Below, in pieces: positions 36,296 to 44,745 of a DNA stretch of 64,000 bases (position 1 is its first letter; each line of letters begins with the position of its first letter). The stretch is from positions 124,001-188,000 of the forward strand of contig DVDT01000063.1 of assembly GCA_015296085.1 (NCBI GenBank), in the 5' to 3' direction. The notes beneath the pieces were generated by a model. It had not been told where the DNA came from. It saw only the letters and a program-made list of their open reading frames with translations, and made no database searches. Source of the stretch: Trichormus sp. M33_DOE_039. Lineage in GTDB: Bacteria > Cyanobacteriota > Cyanobacteriia > Cyanobacteriales > Nostocaceae. Position numbers and translations under genes: made by a program.

Positions 36296-36333
36296 GGGAA
36301 TGGGGGTATAGGGTTATAGGGGTGTAGGAGGGA
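36296..36333. repeat. G-rich heptamer-type repeat upstream of the DUF1574 gene
   Basis: GGGGGTATAGGGTTATAGGGGTGTAGGAGGG-style units, followed at 36340-36372 by ATGACTAATGACTAATGACTA-type units. Both belong to the short tandem repeats scattered between genes here. Confidence 0.6.
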
Positions 36334-36546
36334 AAAACTCATGACTAATGACTAATGACTATCGACTATTGACTGCACTTGTAAACTAAAACCATAGGTC
36401 TATCACATTTTGGAGTTTTTTGTTAATACATTTGTTACCTTCTTGGCTTGCTAAGTGAGACAGAATAGTCTTATAAGGTTGCAAGTCATACAGATTTTGA
36501 GTTTTGCGTTTTATTCTACTCGTTGGCCAATCACTAACAACAAACA

Positions 36547-36786
36547 ATGCCTCCTATTACCCAACAGTCCACAAATGATGCTGGATTGAACTTGATTCTG
36601 TTTAGCATTCCCCAATCTCTCCTTTTACAAATAGGTTCAGCGTCCATACTAATGCTGCTGACCACAGGGAAAGTTTCAGTAAAAGCCCTAGAATCTATAG
36701 GGCAAGCCAGTGAAGAATTATTTCGTGGCGATCGCCTGCCTATTCTTCCCTTTCCCGATGAAACAGAATCAGATCATCACAGTTAA
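36547..36786 (+). CDS. Small conserved-looking protein, unknown
   Basis: A 79-residue protein I cannot name. The centre is hydrophobic ('LNLILFSIPQSLLLQIGSAS' followed by 'ILMLLTTGKVSVKALESIGQ'), possibly one membrane helix near 28-45 or an amphipathic bundle, and the C-terminus is acidic and polar ('LPFPDETESDHHS'). It contains a HIP1 site. It precedes ppc by 220 nt in the same direction. Coding status rests on length, ATG start and plausible composition; I regard it as a probable real small gene. Confidence 0.55.
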   Translation: MPPITQQSTNDAGLNLILFSIPQSLLLQIGSASILMLLTTGKVSVKALESIGQASEELFRGDRLPILPFPDETESDHHS

Positions 36787-37004
36787 AAAAATATAATTAC
36801 CAAAAACTGCTCCTGCTCAAGTAAATCACCAATATTAGCATTTACTAGTAAGACGCGATGCCAACAAAATCATGATTCAAAAAGACCAAAATGCTGACTA
36901 AACAAGCATGGGGAATTTTGAGTTCGGGATTTGGAATGTTGAATTTCCCGTAGCAGCAGGCTGAACACCGTTGGACAGCAATCGGCTTTACAAGAGAAAC
37001 AAAT

Positions 37005-40000
37005 ATGAGTTCTGTTTTATACTCTTTATCTGAATCTGCCAATTTGTACCCCGCCTCAGAATTATTTTTGCGTCACCGTCTGCAAATCGTGGAAGAATTG
37101 TGGGAGTCCGTACTCCGGCAAGAATGTGGGCAAAATATGGTGGATTTGTTGCGTCAGTTACGTGATTTGTGTTCACCAGAAGGACAAGCAACAAAAGACC
37201 AGGCTATTTCTGCTGTCAAGTTGATTGAACAGTTAAATATTAACGAAGCCATTCGCGCTGCAAGGGGTTTTGCTCTATATTTTCAGCTGATCAACATCAT
37301 AGAGCAGGAATATGAACAACGGCAGCAATTAACTCGCTATTCTGAAGTCGAACAAGAACCAGCCCATCAGGAAAATTCTCACAATATTAACTATTCTTCT
37401 AACCAAAATGAAGATGATGTCATTTTCAATCGTGGCGGAGGAATGGACTGGCTAACTAAAAATGGTTCTTCTAGAGAACAAAACAGACAAAAAGGTACAT
37501 TCGCCGCCCTGTTTCCCCTCTTACAAAAGTTGAATGTCCCACCCCAACAAATTCAACGCCTCATTTCCCAATTAGATGTCCGTTTGGTGTTTACCGCCCA
37601 CCCGACAGAAATTGTCCGCCACACCATCCGCGATAAACAACGTCAAGTAGTTAAACTATTGCAACAACTAGATGCGGTAGAAAACCACAAAAGCAACGGC
37701 GGCGGTTATCCTTGGGAAGCTGGAGAAATTCGCGAAAAACTCCTCGAAGAAATTCGTCTGTGGTGGCGCACTGATGAACTACACCAATTCAAGCCCACGG
37801 TGTTAGATGAAGTAGATTATGCCCTGCACTACTTCCAAGAAGTTTTATTTGATGGTATCCCCCAACTATATAAACGCTTTAAGTACGCTTTGGGGAAAAC
37901 ATTTCCTTGGCTAGAACCACCCAGCACAGATTTTTGTTCATTTGGTTCTTGGGTGGGTTCGGATAGAGATGGGAATCCCTCGGTGACACCGGAAGTTACC
38001 TGGCAAACAGCCTGTTATCAACGCAAAATGGTGCTGGAGAGATATATCAAGTCAGTCAAACAACTGATTGAATTACTCAGTATCTCCATGCACTGGAGTG
38101 ATGTTTTACCTGATTTGCTGGAATCTTTAGAGTTAGATCAATCCCAGTTAAGTGAAGTTTACGACGCATTAGCTTTAAGATATCGTCAAGAACCCTATCG
38201 TCTCAAACTGTCTTATGTATTGAAGCGGTTAGAAAATACCAGCGATCGCAATTTAGCTTTATATAAAGGTGAAACTCCCACCAACGAAGATAGCCCCATG
38301 TACCGGAACGGTACAGATTTTTTGACAGAACTGCGCTTGGTTCAGCGTAATTTGACGGAAACGGGCTTAAGCTGTAGAGAATTAGATAATCTCATCTGTC
38401 AAGTTGAAATTTTCGACTTTAACCTCACCCAATTAGATATTCGCCAAGAATCTTCCCGACACTCGGATGCTTTAAACGAGATTCTGGAATACCTGCAAAT
38501 TCTGCCCCAATCTTACAATGACCTCACGGAAGAACAGCGCGTAGAGTGGTTAACCAGCGAACTACAAACTCGTCGTCCCTTAATCTCCGCCGAATTGCCA
38601 TTTTCCGACAAGACTAATGATGTCATTAAAACCTTCCGGGTGGTGCGATCGCTACAACAAGAATTTGGGGTGAACATCTGCAAAACTTACATTATCAGTA
38701 TGTGCCGCCAAGTCAGCGACGTACTAGAAGTTTTGCTATTAGCCAAGGAAGCCAGATTATTTGACCCAGCGATCGCAGTTGGGACGATTCAAGTTGTACC
38801 ATTATTTGAAACCGTGGAAGACTTGCAACGTTCCCGCAGCATCATGCGGCAATTATTTGAACTTCCCCTGTATCGCGCTTTACTCGCAGGCGGTTACGCA
38901 GCCCTGAACGGTAGTCAAGAACCCCTTCCCCCTTCGCCTCATCTCCCCCTACCCACTGAGTCGTTTTCTCTTACCCCCGATTTACAGGAGGTAATGCTGG
39001 GGTATTCTGATAGCAACAAAGACTCAGGCTTTTTGAGTAGTAACTGGGAAATTCACAAAGCTCAAAAATCTTTGCAGAAAATTGCCGAAGAATACGGCGT
39101 AAACCTGCGAATTTTCCACGGACGCGGCGGTTCTGTAGGCAGAGGGGGCGGCCCAGCCCACGAAGCGATTTTGGCACAACCAGGCCATAGCATCAACGGC
39201 CGCATCAAGATTACAGAACAAGGGGAAGTATTAGCTTCCAAATACTCCTTGCTAGACTTGGCTTTATACAACCTAGAAACCATCACCACGGCGGTAATTC
39301 AAGCTAGCTTACTGCGGACAGGGTTTGATGATATCGAACCTTGGAACGAAATTATGGAAGAATTAGCGGCGCGATCGCGGCAGCATTATCGTGCTTTAAT
39401 TTACGAACAGCCCGATTTTATTGATTTCTTTCACCAAGTTACCCCCATCGAAGAAATCAGCCAACTCCAAATCAGTTCTCGTCCCGCCCGTCGTCCCTCT
39501 GGTAAAAAAGACTTAAGTAGTCTCCGCGCCATTCCTTGGGTATTTAGTTGGACACAAACCCGCTTTTTGCTACCTTCTTGGTACGGCGTAGGTACAGCTT
39601 TACAAGAATTTTTGGGTGAAGAAGCAGAAGAACACCTAAAATTACTGCGCTACTTTTACGTTAAATGGCCATTCTTCAAGATGGTCATTTCCAAAGCCGA
39701 AATGACCCTAGCAAAAGTAGATATGCAAATGGCGCGTCACTACGTCCAGGAATTATCTAACCCTGAAGATAGGGCTAGATTTGAGACAGTATTTGAACAA
39801 ATCGCCAGTGAATTCTACCTCACTAGGGATTTAGTTCTGAAAATCACAGATCATAGTCGGTTATTAGATGGCGATCCCGTGCTACAACGTTCTGTACAGT
39901 TACGAAACGGTACAATTGTACCTCTAGGATTTATCCAAGTTTCTCTCCTCAAACGTCTACGCCAGTCCAAAAATATTGCTACCTCCGGTGTAATTCATTC

Positions 40001-40082
40001 ACGTTACAGCAAAGGCGAATTACTCAGAGGCGCACTATTAACAATTAATGGTATTGCGGCAGGAATGAGAAATACCGGTTGA
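37005..40082 (+). CDS. ppc: Phosphoenolpyruvate carboxylase
   Basis: A 1025-residue PEP carboxylase that forms oxaloacetate from PEP and bicarbonate, feeding nitrogen assimilation and C4 acids. Catalytic motifs: '[20 protein letters not shown]' near 193-212 (catalytic His), '[20 protein letters not shown]' near 312-331, '[20 protein letters not shown]' near 664-683, and '[20 protein letters not shown]' near 706-725. It ends in the conserved 'GMRNTG'. A low-complexity insertion '[16 protein letters not shown]' sits at about residues 639-654, just before the conserved '[18 protein letters not shown]', and an acidic/Asn-rich loop occupies about 118-160. Single gene. Confidence 0.98.
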   Translation: MSSVLYSLSESANLYPASELFLRHRLQIVEELWESVLRQECGQNMVDLLRQLRDLCSPEGQATKDQAISAVKLIEQLNINEAIRAARGFALYFQLINIIEQEYEQRQQLTRYSEVEQEPAHQENSHNINYSSNQNEDDVIFNRGGGMDWLTKNGSSREQNRQKGTFAALFPLLQKLNVPPQQIQRLISQLDVRLVFTAHPTEIVRHTIRDKQRQVVKLLQQLDAVENHKSNGGGYPWEAGEIREKLLEEIRLWWRTDELHQFKPTVLDEVDYALHYFQEVLFDGIPQLYKRFKYALGKTFPWLEPPSTDFCSFGSWVGSDRDGNPSVTPEVTWQTACYQRKMVLERYIKSVKQLIELLSISMHWSDVLPDLLESLELDQSQLSEVYDALALRYRQEPYRLKLSYVLKRLENTSDRNLALYKGETPTNEDSPMYRNGTDFLTELRLVQRNLTETGLSCRELDNLICQVEIFDFNLTQLDIRQESSRHSDALNEILEYLQILPQSYNDLTEEQRVEWLTSELQTRRPLISAELPFSDKTNDVIKTFRVVRSLQQEFGVNICKTYIISMCRQVSDVLEVLLLAKEARLFDPAIAVGTIQVVPLFETVEDLQRSRSIMRQLFELPLYRALLAGGYAALNGSQEPLPPSPHLPLPTESFSLTPDLQEVMLGYSDSNKDSGFLSSNWEIHKAQKSLQKIAEEYGVNLRIFHGRGGSVGRGGGPAHEAILAQPGHSINGRIKITEQGEVLASKYSLLDLALYNLETITTAVIQASLLRTGFDDIEPWNEIMEELAARSRQHYRALIYEQPDFIDFFHQVTPIEEISQLQISSRPARRPSGKKDLSSLRAIPWVFSWTQTRFLLPSWYGVGTALQEFLGEEAEEHLKLLRYFYVKWPFFKMVISKAEMTLAKVDMQMARHYVQELSNPEDRARFETVFEQIASEFYLTRDLVLKITDHSRLLDGDPVLQRSVQLRNGTIVPLGFIQVSLLKRLRQSKNIATSGVIHSRYSKGELLRGALLTINGIAAGMRNTG

Positions 40083-40198
40083 TGTATTGTCCAAAGTCAA
40101 CAGTTAATAGTCACAAGCAATTACTATTGACTGTTGGCTAATGATTAATGACTTACGTATGAAAACGAAAAATCAAGAGTTTGGAGAAGGGTATAGGG

Positions 40199-40331
40199 TA
40201 GGGCTGATTCTTTGTAGCCAGAGAAAATTTAGGAATCCAATACTTTTGTTCCTTGATTATTTTGTTTCGCTAAGTAGGCTACGCAGAAATTAAGAGTCTG
40301 ATTTTTCTCTGTAGAACATGAATTAGCCCTA
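40199..40331. mobile_element. MITE-like element with TA ends
   Basis: A 133-bp element bounded by TA. The left end reads TAGGGCTGATTC (40199-40210) then CAGAGAAAA (40219-40227); the right end, read inward on the minus strand, reads TAGGGCTAATTC (40331-40320) then CAGAGAAAA (40311-40303). The terminal inverted repeats thus match in 11 of 12 and 9 of 9 bases across ~33 bp. No ORF lies inside. TA flanks suggest an IS630/Tc1-type element. It sits within GGGTATAGGG repeats. Confidence 0.65.
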
Positions 40332-40405
40332 GGGTATAGGGGAGGGGTATAGGAGTATAGGGGTGTAAAAATTTAAAACCCTTACACCCTTACACCCTTA
40401 CACCC
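40332..40405. repeat. Short tandem repeats flanking the MITE
   Basis: GGGTATAGGGGA and GGAGTATAGGGGTGTAA on one side, then three CCTTACA heptamers (40379-40402) on the other. GGGTGTAA (40361-40368) can pair with TTACACCC. The gap 40083-40452 contains these, the MITE and otherwise nothing recognisable. Confidence 0.7.
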
Positions 40406-40452
40406 AGTCTCAACAGACAGCCTGAATGCGTAAGTCCTGTGATTAATGGCTA

Positions 40453-40704
40453 ATGACTAAACATCCAATTTTAATTTGTACATTTTTAGCAATAACATCA
40501 GGGTTTTTTGGCGGTTATATTGGCGGGCAAATCACTATGATGCTGCATAGCCAAAAGTGCCAAAATCAGCCTTGGGGTTTACAACAAATGTGCCGAATTG
40601 CCATCATCCCTATTTCATGGCAAGGTAGCACAGCCGGCGTTTGGACAGGAACAATATTAGGTGCTTTTACTGGGGGTTTGATAATAAGAGAAAATCGTTA
40701 TTAA
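40453..40704 (+). CDS. Small two-helix membrane protein, unknown
   Basis: An 83-residue protein with two membrane segments: residues ~5-28 ('PILICTFLAITSGFFGGYIG') and ~57-78 ('GSTAGVWTGTILGAFTGGLI'). Both carry glycine-zipper spacing (GFFGGYIGG and GTILGAFTGG). Two Cys lie in the loop ('KCQNQPWGLQQMC'). I do not recognise the family. It is between the repeat cluster and the next unknown gene in the same direction. Confidence 0.55.
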   Translation: MTKHPILICTFLAITSGFFGGYIGGQITMMLHSQKCQNQPWGLQQMCRIAIIPISWQGSTAGVWTGTILGAFTGGLIIRENRY

Positions 40705-40810
40705 TCAATAATCAATAAACTTTCAATATTCTTAACCTAATCTCCAGCCCCCAATCTCCGCGATCAGCATAACTGGTAATATATACCTATTACTTTCAGG
40801 AAGAACTACC

Positions 40811-41116
40811 ATGACTGCTGACACGACACAAGTTAATGCCACTACAAAAGGTGCTGATGCTATTGATGAAGCGATCGCTAAAGGCATCGATTTTGATGGT
40901 ACACCCATTCCCCCTGCCAAGCTAGAACTTTACACCAAAGTCATGGCATTAGAAGCCAACAGACAACGTAGTGGTGTATCTAATACTATGCGATCGCGCA
41001 TCATCCGCATTGGCGCAAAACACATCCCCCAAGCAGAACTCGATCAATTACTTATAGAAGCAGGCTTTGCACCCCTGAAAGAGAAAGACATTGCCTTTTT
41101 CTACGGCGGTAAATAA
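40811..41116 (+). CDS. Conserved-looking 101-residue protein, unknown
   Basis: A soluble 101-residue protein. It opens with a polar stretch (MTADTTQVNATTKGA), then 'AIAKGIDFDGTPIPPAKLEL' and 'VMALEANRQRSGVSNTMRSR' with an Arg-rich helix, and ends 'KHIPQAELDQLLIEAGFAPL' with 'KEKDIAFFYGGK'. There are no Cys residues and no membrane segment. I believe it belongs to a family confined to cyanobacteria but cannot name it. A good GGAAG ribosome site precedes the ATG, and a terminator hairpin begins three bases after the stop, so it is certainly a gene-like unit and probably monocistronic. Confidence 0.75.
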   Translation: MTADTTQVNATTKGADAIDEAIAKGIDFDGTPIPPAKLELYTKVMALEANRQRSGVSNTMRSRIIRIGAKHIPQAELDQLLIEAGFAPLKEKDIAFFYGGK

Positions 41117-41119
41117 TTA

Positions 41120-41150
41120 TATGCGTAGGCCTAGCCTACGCATAATTTTG
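41120..41150 (+). terminator. Terminator of the 101-residue unknown gene
   Basis: A perfect 11-bp stem TATGCGTAGGC (41120-41130) / GCCTACGCATA (41134-41144) with loop CTA, followed by ATTTTG. It starts three bases beyond the stop codon. Confidence 0.7.
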
Positions 41151-41242
41151 AGATATATTCCAATAGCCATCCTTCATGCGTCGAGTTCTTTACCCTTGTT
41201 GACCATATTTTACCGAGAGCGATCGCACCTATCTTCAGAAAT

Positions 41243-41332
41243 TTAAAGTTTTACCAGAGGCTGTCTCATCAGCCAAATTAGCGTACCACCGATAATTGCA
41301 CTAAAAACCGTAAGAGCGACAGCACCATAAAA
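41243..41332 (-). pseudogene. Possible C-terminal remnant of a membrane-protein gene
   Basis: The minus strand encodes 29 codons ending in TAA at 41243: 'FYGAVALTVFSAIIGGTLIW' and then 'LMRQPLVKL'. This reads like the last membrane helix and basic tail of a transporter. It has no start and is preceded in frame by a TAA at 41335-41333, so it would be a decayed remnant. Family not recognised. Confidence 0.3.
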
Positions 41333-41371
41333 TTAGCAGCACAACCCAACACGATATCTATGTTGGGCTGC
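41330..41371 (-). terminator. Terminator-like hairpin downstream of the DUF3370 gene
   Basis: CCCAACA (41345-41351) pairs with TGTTGGG (41361-41367), extended by GCAG (41336-41339) with CTGC (41368-41371) across a bulge. On the minus strand it runs into TAATTTTA. It lies 55 nt beyond the DUF3370 stop. Nothing else is seen in 41151-41425 apart from the remnant above. Confidence 0.5.
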
Positions 41372-41425
41372 ACTTCACAAAATATACATCTGAATAATTA
41401 TTGACTGATTCTCTGAGAATTTTAT

Positions 41426-42835
41426 CTACAAAGTTCTCACCGTCAAAACCTGTGGTGGCGTAGAATCTGGGGGATAAATCACATTTATCTGTACATTACG
41501 CCTAGTTGCAGGCGGCATCACAAATTGTACTAATGGTTCTAACACTTGACCAGTTCTGTGCCACAGATGAACGTAGCGTGTTTGTTGTTTTCCTTGGTCA
41601 TCAAAATAACTGAGCTTCACCGTACCTCGGAAGAAGGGAAAATCTAGGGATGGTTTGCGAAAACGCACTCCACCTTGAGATAATTTATCTTCCTTCAAAG
41701 GTGTTTCTAAAGTAACTGTAACCTTTTGAGTTTGATTGGTAGTATTTTTTAAGGGCAAACTGAGATTATATTCCACGCCATAATTACCATGCGCTTCATA
41801 CGCCGTATCAGTATACCGTACCAACATTTTGGCGGTTTGGTTTTGTTCAGTACCCAACCGACCACCCCGCAAGGTTACTAACGGGTAGGAAATCCCTTTG
41901 CCAACTTGAGGAATTGAGAGAGTTGTCGCTTGAGGATTATCTACTAGGTTTGCTTGCCATTGTGAACCTTGGGAAACACCAGCCACCCGTCCATAAATCA
42001 ACGCCCCGCTAGTGACATTAGGAGGAGTGGGAGTTTTATCCCTTGGCCCAGCAAAGTTACTGTTATTGAGTAAAGCTTGCCATTCAGCCTGAGTTGGCGC
42101 ACGGTCAGAACTATCAGCGTTTTTCCAGGCAAACATTGCTAGACTCGCCGCATACACTTTGCCATTACTCCGCAGGCGCATAAAGCTAGACCGACCATTA
42201 ACAGGCTTTTCCAAATTCCGTACAGGAATAGGATGATTCAGCAACATCCGGCTTTGTCCTGGTGGAATGACTAACTTAGTTGGAAAGTCAGCTTGGCGTA
42301 CGCCCCTCAGCACATCAGCCACCGCTCTAGCTCCTGGCCCAGAGTAGACCCGACCATCATTGTTTTCTCGGTAAGGAGGTAAGGTAACAAAGGGTGCATC
42401 CTGCATCAAATAACTTGCTGCTTGCAATACATCGACCGTTACAGGTTGTTTACCAGGGTTCTGAACAATTACCCCTAGGTATAGAGTTTGTAAATCCTTG
42501 GGGGTATGAGTATAGTGGTGAGCAAATAAATCAAATCTCCCCTGCAAAGGAAAATTGAGGTGTGCAGATGGAGTTTTCTTATTAGTTGTGGGGAAGGTAG
42601 ACAGTAAAATCCCTTCAGTTTTAATCCATTCTGGACTATTGCTATTAAACACAGGGATGTTATCTAACTTGCCAGGTAAAGGCCGTACTTCTCCTGCTTG
42701 GACTATGATTTGAGGTTCTGACTTGGGCGAATTTTGAGCAACTGCTGAATTTTTCTGATTAGTACATCCAACAGTTGGAGTTAGGGTCAGCCCTAATAGA
42801 ATGATGAATAAAGGTGATATTAATTTAGTAGGCAT
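41426..42835 (-). CDS. DUF3370 family exported protein
   Basis: A 469-residue protein of the cyanobacterial DUF3370 family. The N-terminus is a hydrophobic signal ('LISPLFIILLGLTLTPTVGC') whose final Cys looks like a lipobox, so it may be a lipoprotein. The conserved start of the domain is 'IIVQAGEVRPLPGKLDNIPV' near 44-63. Further features: 'GRFDLFAHHYTHTPKDLQTL' near 99-118 and 'SGPGARAVADVLRG' near 162-175. No catalytic motif is visible; the domain looks beta-rich. It stands alone on the minus strand. Function is unknown; an outer-envelope role is inferred from the signal peptide. Confidence 0.85.
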   Translation of the reverse strand: MPTKLISPLFIILLGLTLTPTVGCTNQKNSAVAQNSPKSEPQIIVQAGEVRPLPGKLDNIPVFNSNSPEWIKTEGILLSTFPTTNKKTPSAHLNFPLQGRFDLFAHHYTHTPKDLQTLYLGVIVQNPGKQPVTVDVLQAASYLMQDAPFVTLPPYRENNDGRVYSGPGARAVADVLRGVRQADFPTKLVIPPGQSRMLLNHPIPVRNLEKPVNGRSSFMRLRSNGKVYAASLAMFAWKNADSSDRAPTQAEWQALLNNSNFAGPRDKTPTPPNVTSGALIYGRVAGVSQGSQWQANLVDNPQATTLSIPQVGKGISYPLVTLRGGRLGTEQNQTAKMLVRYTDTAYEAHGNYGVEYNLSLPLKNTTNQTQKVTVTLETPLKEDKLSQGGVRFRKPSLDFPFFRGTVKLSYFDDQGKQQTRYVHLWHRTGQVLEPLVQFVMPPATRRNVQINVIYPPDSTPPQVLTVRTL

Positions 42836-43057
42836 AAGAAATTGAGTGCTGGAGATAACCTATGCTAAATACAACTGTATTTAAACCGATTTCTGAAGGC
42901 GATCGCTATATATAGTTTACTTACCAAATTCAACTATAATCACAAATCTATAAACAGCATTGATATTGCTAATGAATATATTTAAAATATTTCAAATTGC
43001 TCTATTTATAGGTTAGATTGAAAATTAGTTAAAGATTTCAGTTATGGAATCAGTTAA

Positions 43058-43444
43058 ATGGAAATACTTATTGAGTCAACCCAAGATTTTGAGCAAGATT
43101 TAGATAAGTTTAGTAATAAAGAAAAGTTTAAAATAATTAAAAAATTAAATCGTTACGTTGAACTGCTCTCAAAAAATAAGAAATTATTAGAAAATCAAGC
43201 TTTCAAACTTAAAGAGATTAAGCTTAGTGATGATTATGATTCTTCACTTTATGCTTTAATTATTGATAAAGACATCAGATTGATAATTACTATAGATGAT
43301 GATCCAATTTTTGACACTACAGTAATTACATTATTCAGAGTTGTCAATACTGAAGATGCTGCTAAAGCATATACTTCAGTTGCTGATTCTCTCTACCAAG
43401 ACTTTAGCGTCAAACATCAAGAAATTGAGGTTAGTTCTAGCTAA
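43058..43444 (+). CDS. RelE/ParE-fold-like protein, first of an overlapping pair
   Basis: A 128-residue protein. Helices rich in Lys ('FSNKEKFKIIKKLNRYVELL') are followed by a beta region, 'SLYALIIDKDIRLIITIDDD' and 'TTVITLFRVVNTEDAAKAYT', which has the pattern of RelE-type mRNA interferases (an Arg in the third strand, then a hydrophobic strand). The C-terminus is polar. Catalytic residues cannot be fixed by eye. The stop codon TAA overlaps the start ATG of the next gene by one base, so the two are translationally coupled. There is no typical upstream antitoxin. AT content is higher than in neighbours, which may indicate transfer. Confidence 0.6.
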   Translation: MEILIESTQDFEQDLDKFSNKEKFKIIKKLNRYVELLSKNKKLLENQAFKLKEIKLSDDYDSSLYALIIDKDIRLIITIDDDPIFDTTVITLFRVVNTEDAAKAYTSVADSLYQDFSVKHQEIEVSSS

Positions 43445-43776
43445 TGTCACGGATTAAACCTCTTCTAGATGAGCATGGTGTGATTCATGAAGCTATGGAA
43501 ATTTTACCAGAGAATCTCAAAATAGATTTTCTAGAAGCTTTAGCTGAGTTAGAAGATAATGAATGTCATAGAACCAGAACTTTTCCCAAAACCAGACTGC
43601 GTAAAGTTAAGGGAATTAAACAAGCAATTTACCGTGCTGATATCGATAAATTATCTGGATGGCGGATTCATTTGCAATATATTGACGGAAAAATTCATTT
43701 GAATGACATCATTGAAGGTCAGCGTCATGATGATGTCATTGAAGTGATTAAATCCAGAAAATATAGATATGAGTAG
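43444..43776 (+). CDS. RelE-like or partner protein, second of an overlapping pair
   Basis: A 110-residue protein. The first half is helical and acidic then basic ('HGVIHEAMEILPENLKIDFL', 'RTRTFPKTRLRKVKGIKQAI'); the second half 'IYRADIDKLSGWRIHLQYID' and 'GKIHLNDIIEGQRHDDVIEV' followed by 'IKSRKYRYE' is also close in pattern to a RelE/ParE beta core. Two RelE-like products in tandem is odd: one may be the toxin and the other may have become its partner. The ATG shares a base with the preceding stop codon. Function uncertain; it is not a standard RHH, PHD or HTH antitoxin. Confidence 0.6.
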   Translation: MSRIKPLLDEHGVIHEAMEILPENLKIDFLEALAELEDNECHRTRTFPKTRLRKVKGIKQAIYRADIDKLSGWRIHLQYIDGKIHLNDIIEGQRHDDVIEVIKSRKYRYE

Positions 43777-43800
43777 CAATTTAACCTTTTCTAGTTAAGA

Positions 43801-44232
43801 TTACAAATAGTTAAAAAATTCCTCTGGTACTAGTTTAAGTTCACCCACTTTAAATCGAGAAATATCTATCCATAGTGCAGTGTGTTGATGATGCTCAGAT
43901 TCAGAAAATACCAGGCTTTCTAGTTGATAAAACTTAGCATCAGCAAAATCACACTGATAGAGTTGAATGATTTCATGTCCTGGCTGACCGTTGTATGTAA
44001 ATATATTTTCTATACAACCTAAATAACGAATATTAGTTAAATCAGCCTGAATTTCTTCTTGAAATTCTCGTTTTAAAGCTTCTAAGCTAGTTTCACCAAA
44101 GTCAACACCACCACCCAAGGCGCGGTAAAATATAGATTGTTTTACAGGGTCGTAACCTTCAGAGACAAAAATCCTGTTTTCATCCTGAATTAGCCCCAAG
44201 GCTATCACCCTGATGTCGCGTTTTTTACCCAT
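43801..44232 (-). CDS. Nudix hydrolase
   Basis: A 143-residue Nudix protein. The Nudix box lies at about residues 39-61: 'GGGVDFGETSLEALKREFQE' followed by EIQAD, matching G-x5-E-x7-R-E-x-x-E-E-x-G/U with a final Ile-Gln in place of Gly-hydrophobic. It should hydrolyse a nucleoside diphosphate linked to another group, in the cytoplasm; the remainder resembles 'NUDIX of unspecified substrate'. It starts 8 nt after the DUF3531 gene's stop, so the two are probably one operon. Confidence 0.88.
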   Translation of the reverse strand: MGKKRDIRVIALGLIQDENRIFVSEGYDPVKQSIFYRALGGGVDFGETSLEALKREFQEEIQADLTNIRYLGCIENIFTYNGQPGHEIIQLYQCDFADAKFYQLESLVFSESEHHQHTALWIDISRFKVGELKLVPEEFFNYL

Positions 44233-44240
44233 TTTTGTGG

Positions 44241-44693
44241 TTAATTATCGTAAATAGAGTAAGCACGACTTTCACTATCTTCGACGGGCCAATCTTCATT
44301 TTCACCGCCGATATATAAGGCTTCAATAGTGACGTATTCTTCACTGAGTTGGGTGAGAGCATTAATTAGAATATCTAGGGCGATCGCATCACTCGTTCCC
44401 AAGTCAAACCAACAACGACCCCATTGTCCTTCATACTCCAATTCTCCCATGTTGTGCATGAGAGCCAACAGGCTTTTGTCATAACCTTGGGAGTCATAAT
44501 TCATATAGCTGATCTCTAATCCCGTCTCTTGAACTTGTAGATTTTCAGCATTAAATGCACCTAATTTTCCCAAGTAGAACCAAGAATTAAATATCTCTTC
44601 TATATATTGTTTTTCACGTTCAGATGGAACAGTGCTAAATTTCAACCAAATCCAAACATCAAAAGGATTAAATTCACGAAATTGAATGTGCAT
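44241..44693 (-). CDS. DUF3531 family protein
   Basis: A 150-residue protein of the DUF3531 family from cyanobacteria and plastids. The start is the ATG at 44693, giving 'MHIQFREFNPFDVWIWLKFS', which is the family's usual opening; a TTG three codons earlier is less likely. Other conserved blocks: 'EEIFNSWFYLGKLGAFNAEN' and 'GRCWFDLGTSDAIALDILIN'. It is soluble and acidic at its C-terminus. Function unknown; relatives occur in photosynthetic organisms only. It lies upstream of the Nudix gene. Confidence 0.85.
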   Translation of the reverse strand: MHIQFREFNPFDVWIWLKFSTVPSEREKQYIEEIFNSWFYLGKLGAFNAENLQVQETGLEISYMNYDSQGYDKSLLALMHNMGELEYEGQWGRCWFDLGTSDAIALDILINALTQLSEEYVTIEALYIGGENEDWPVEDSESRAYSIYDN

Positions 44694-44745
44694 ATTAGTC
44701 AATAGTCATTGAGTTGTTTCCCTGCTTCCTTACCCTTTCCTCTCT

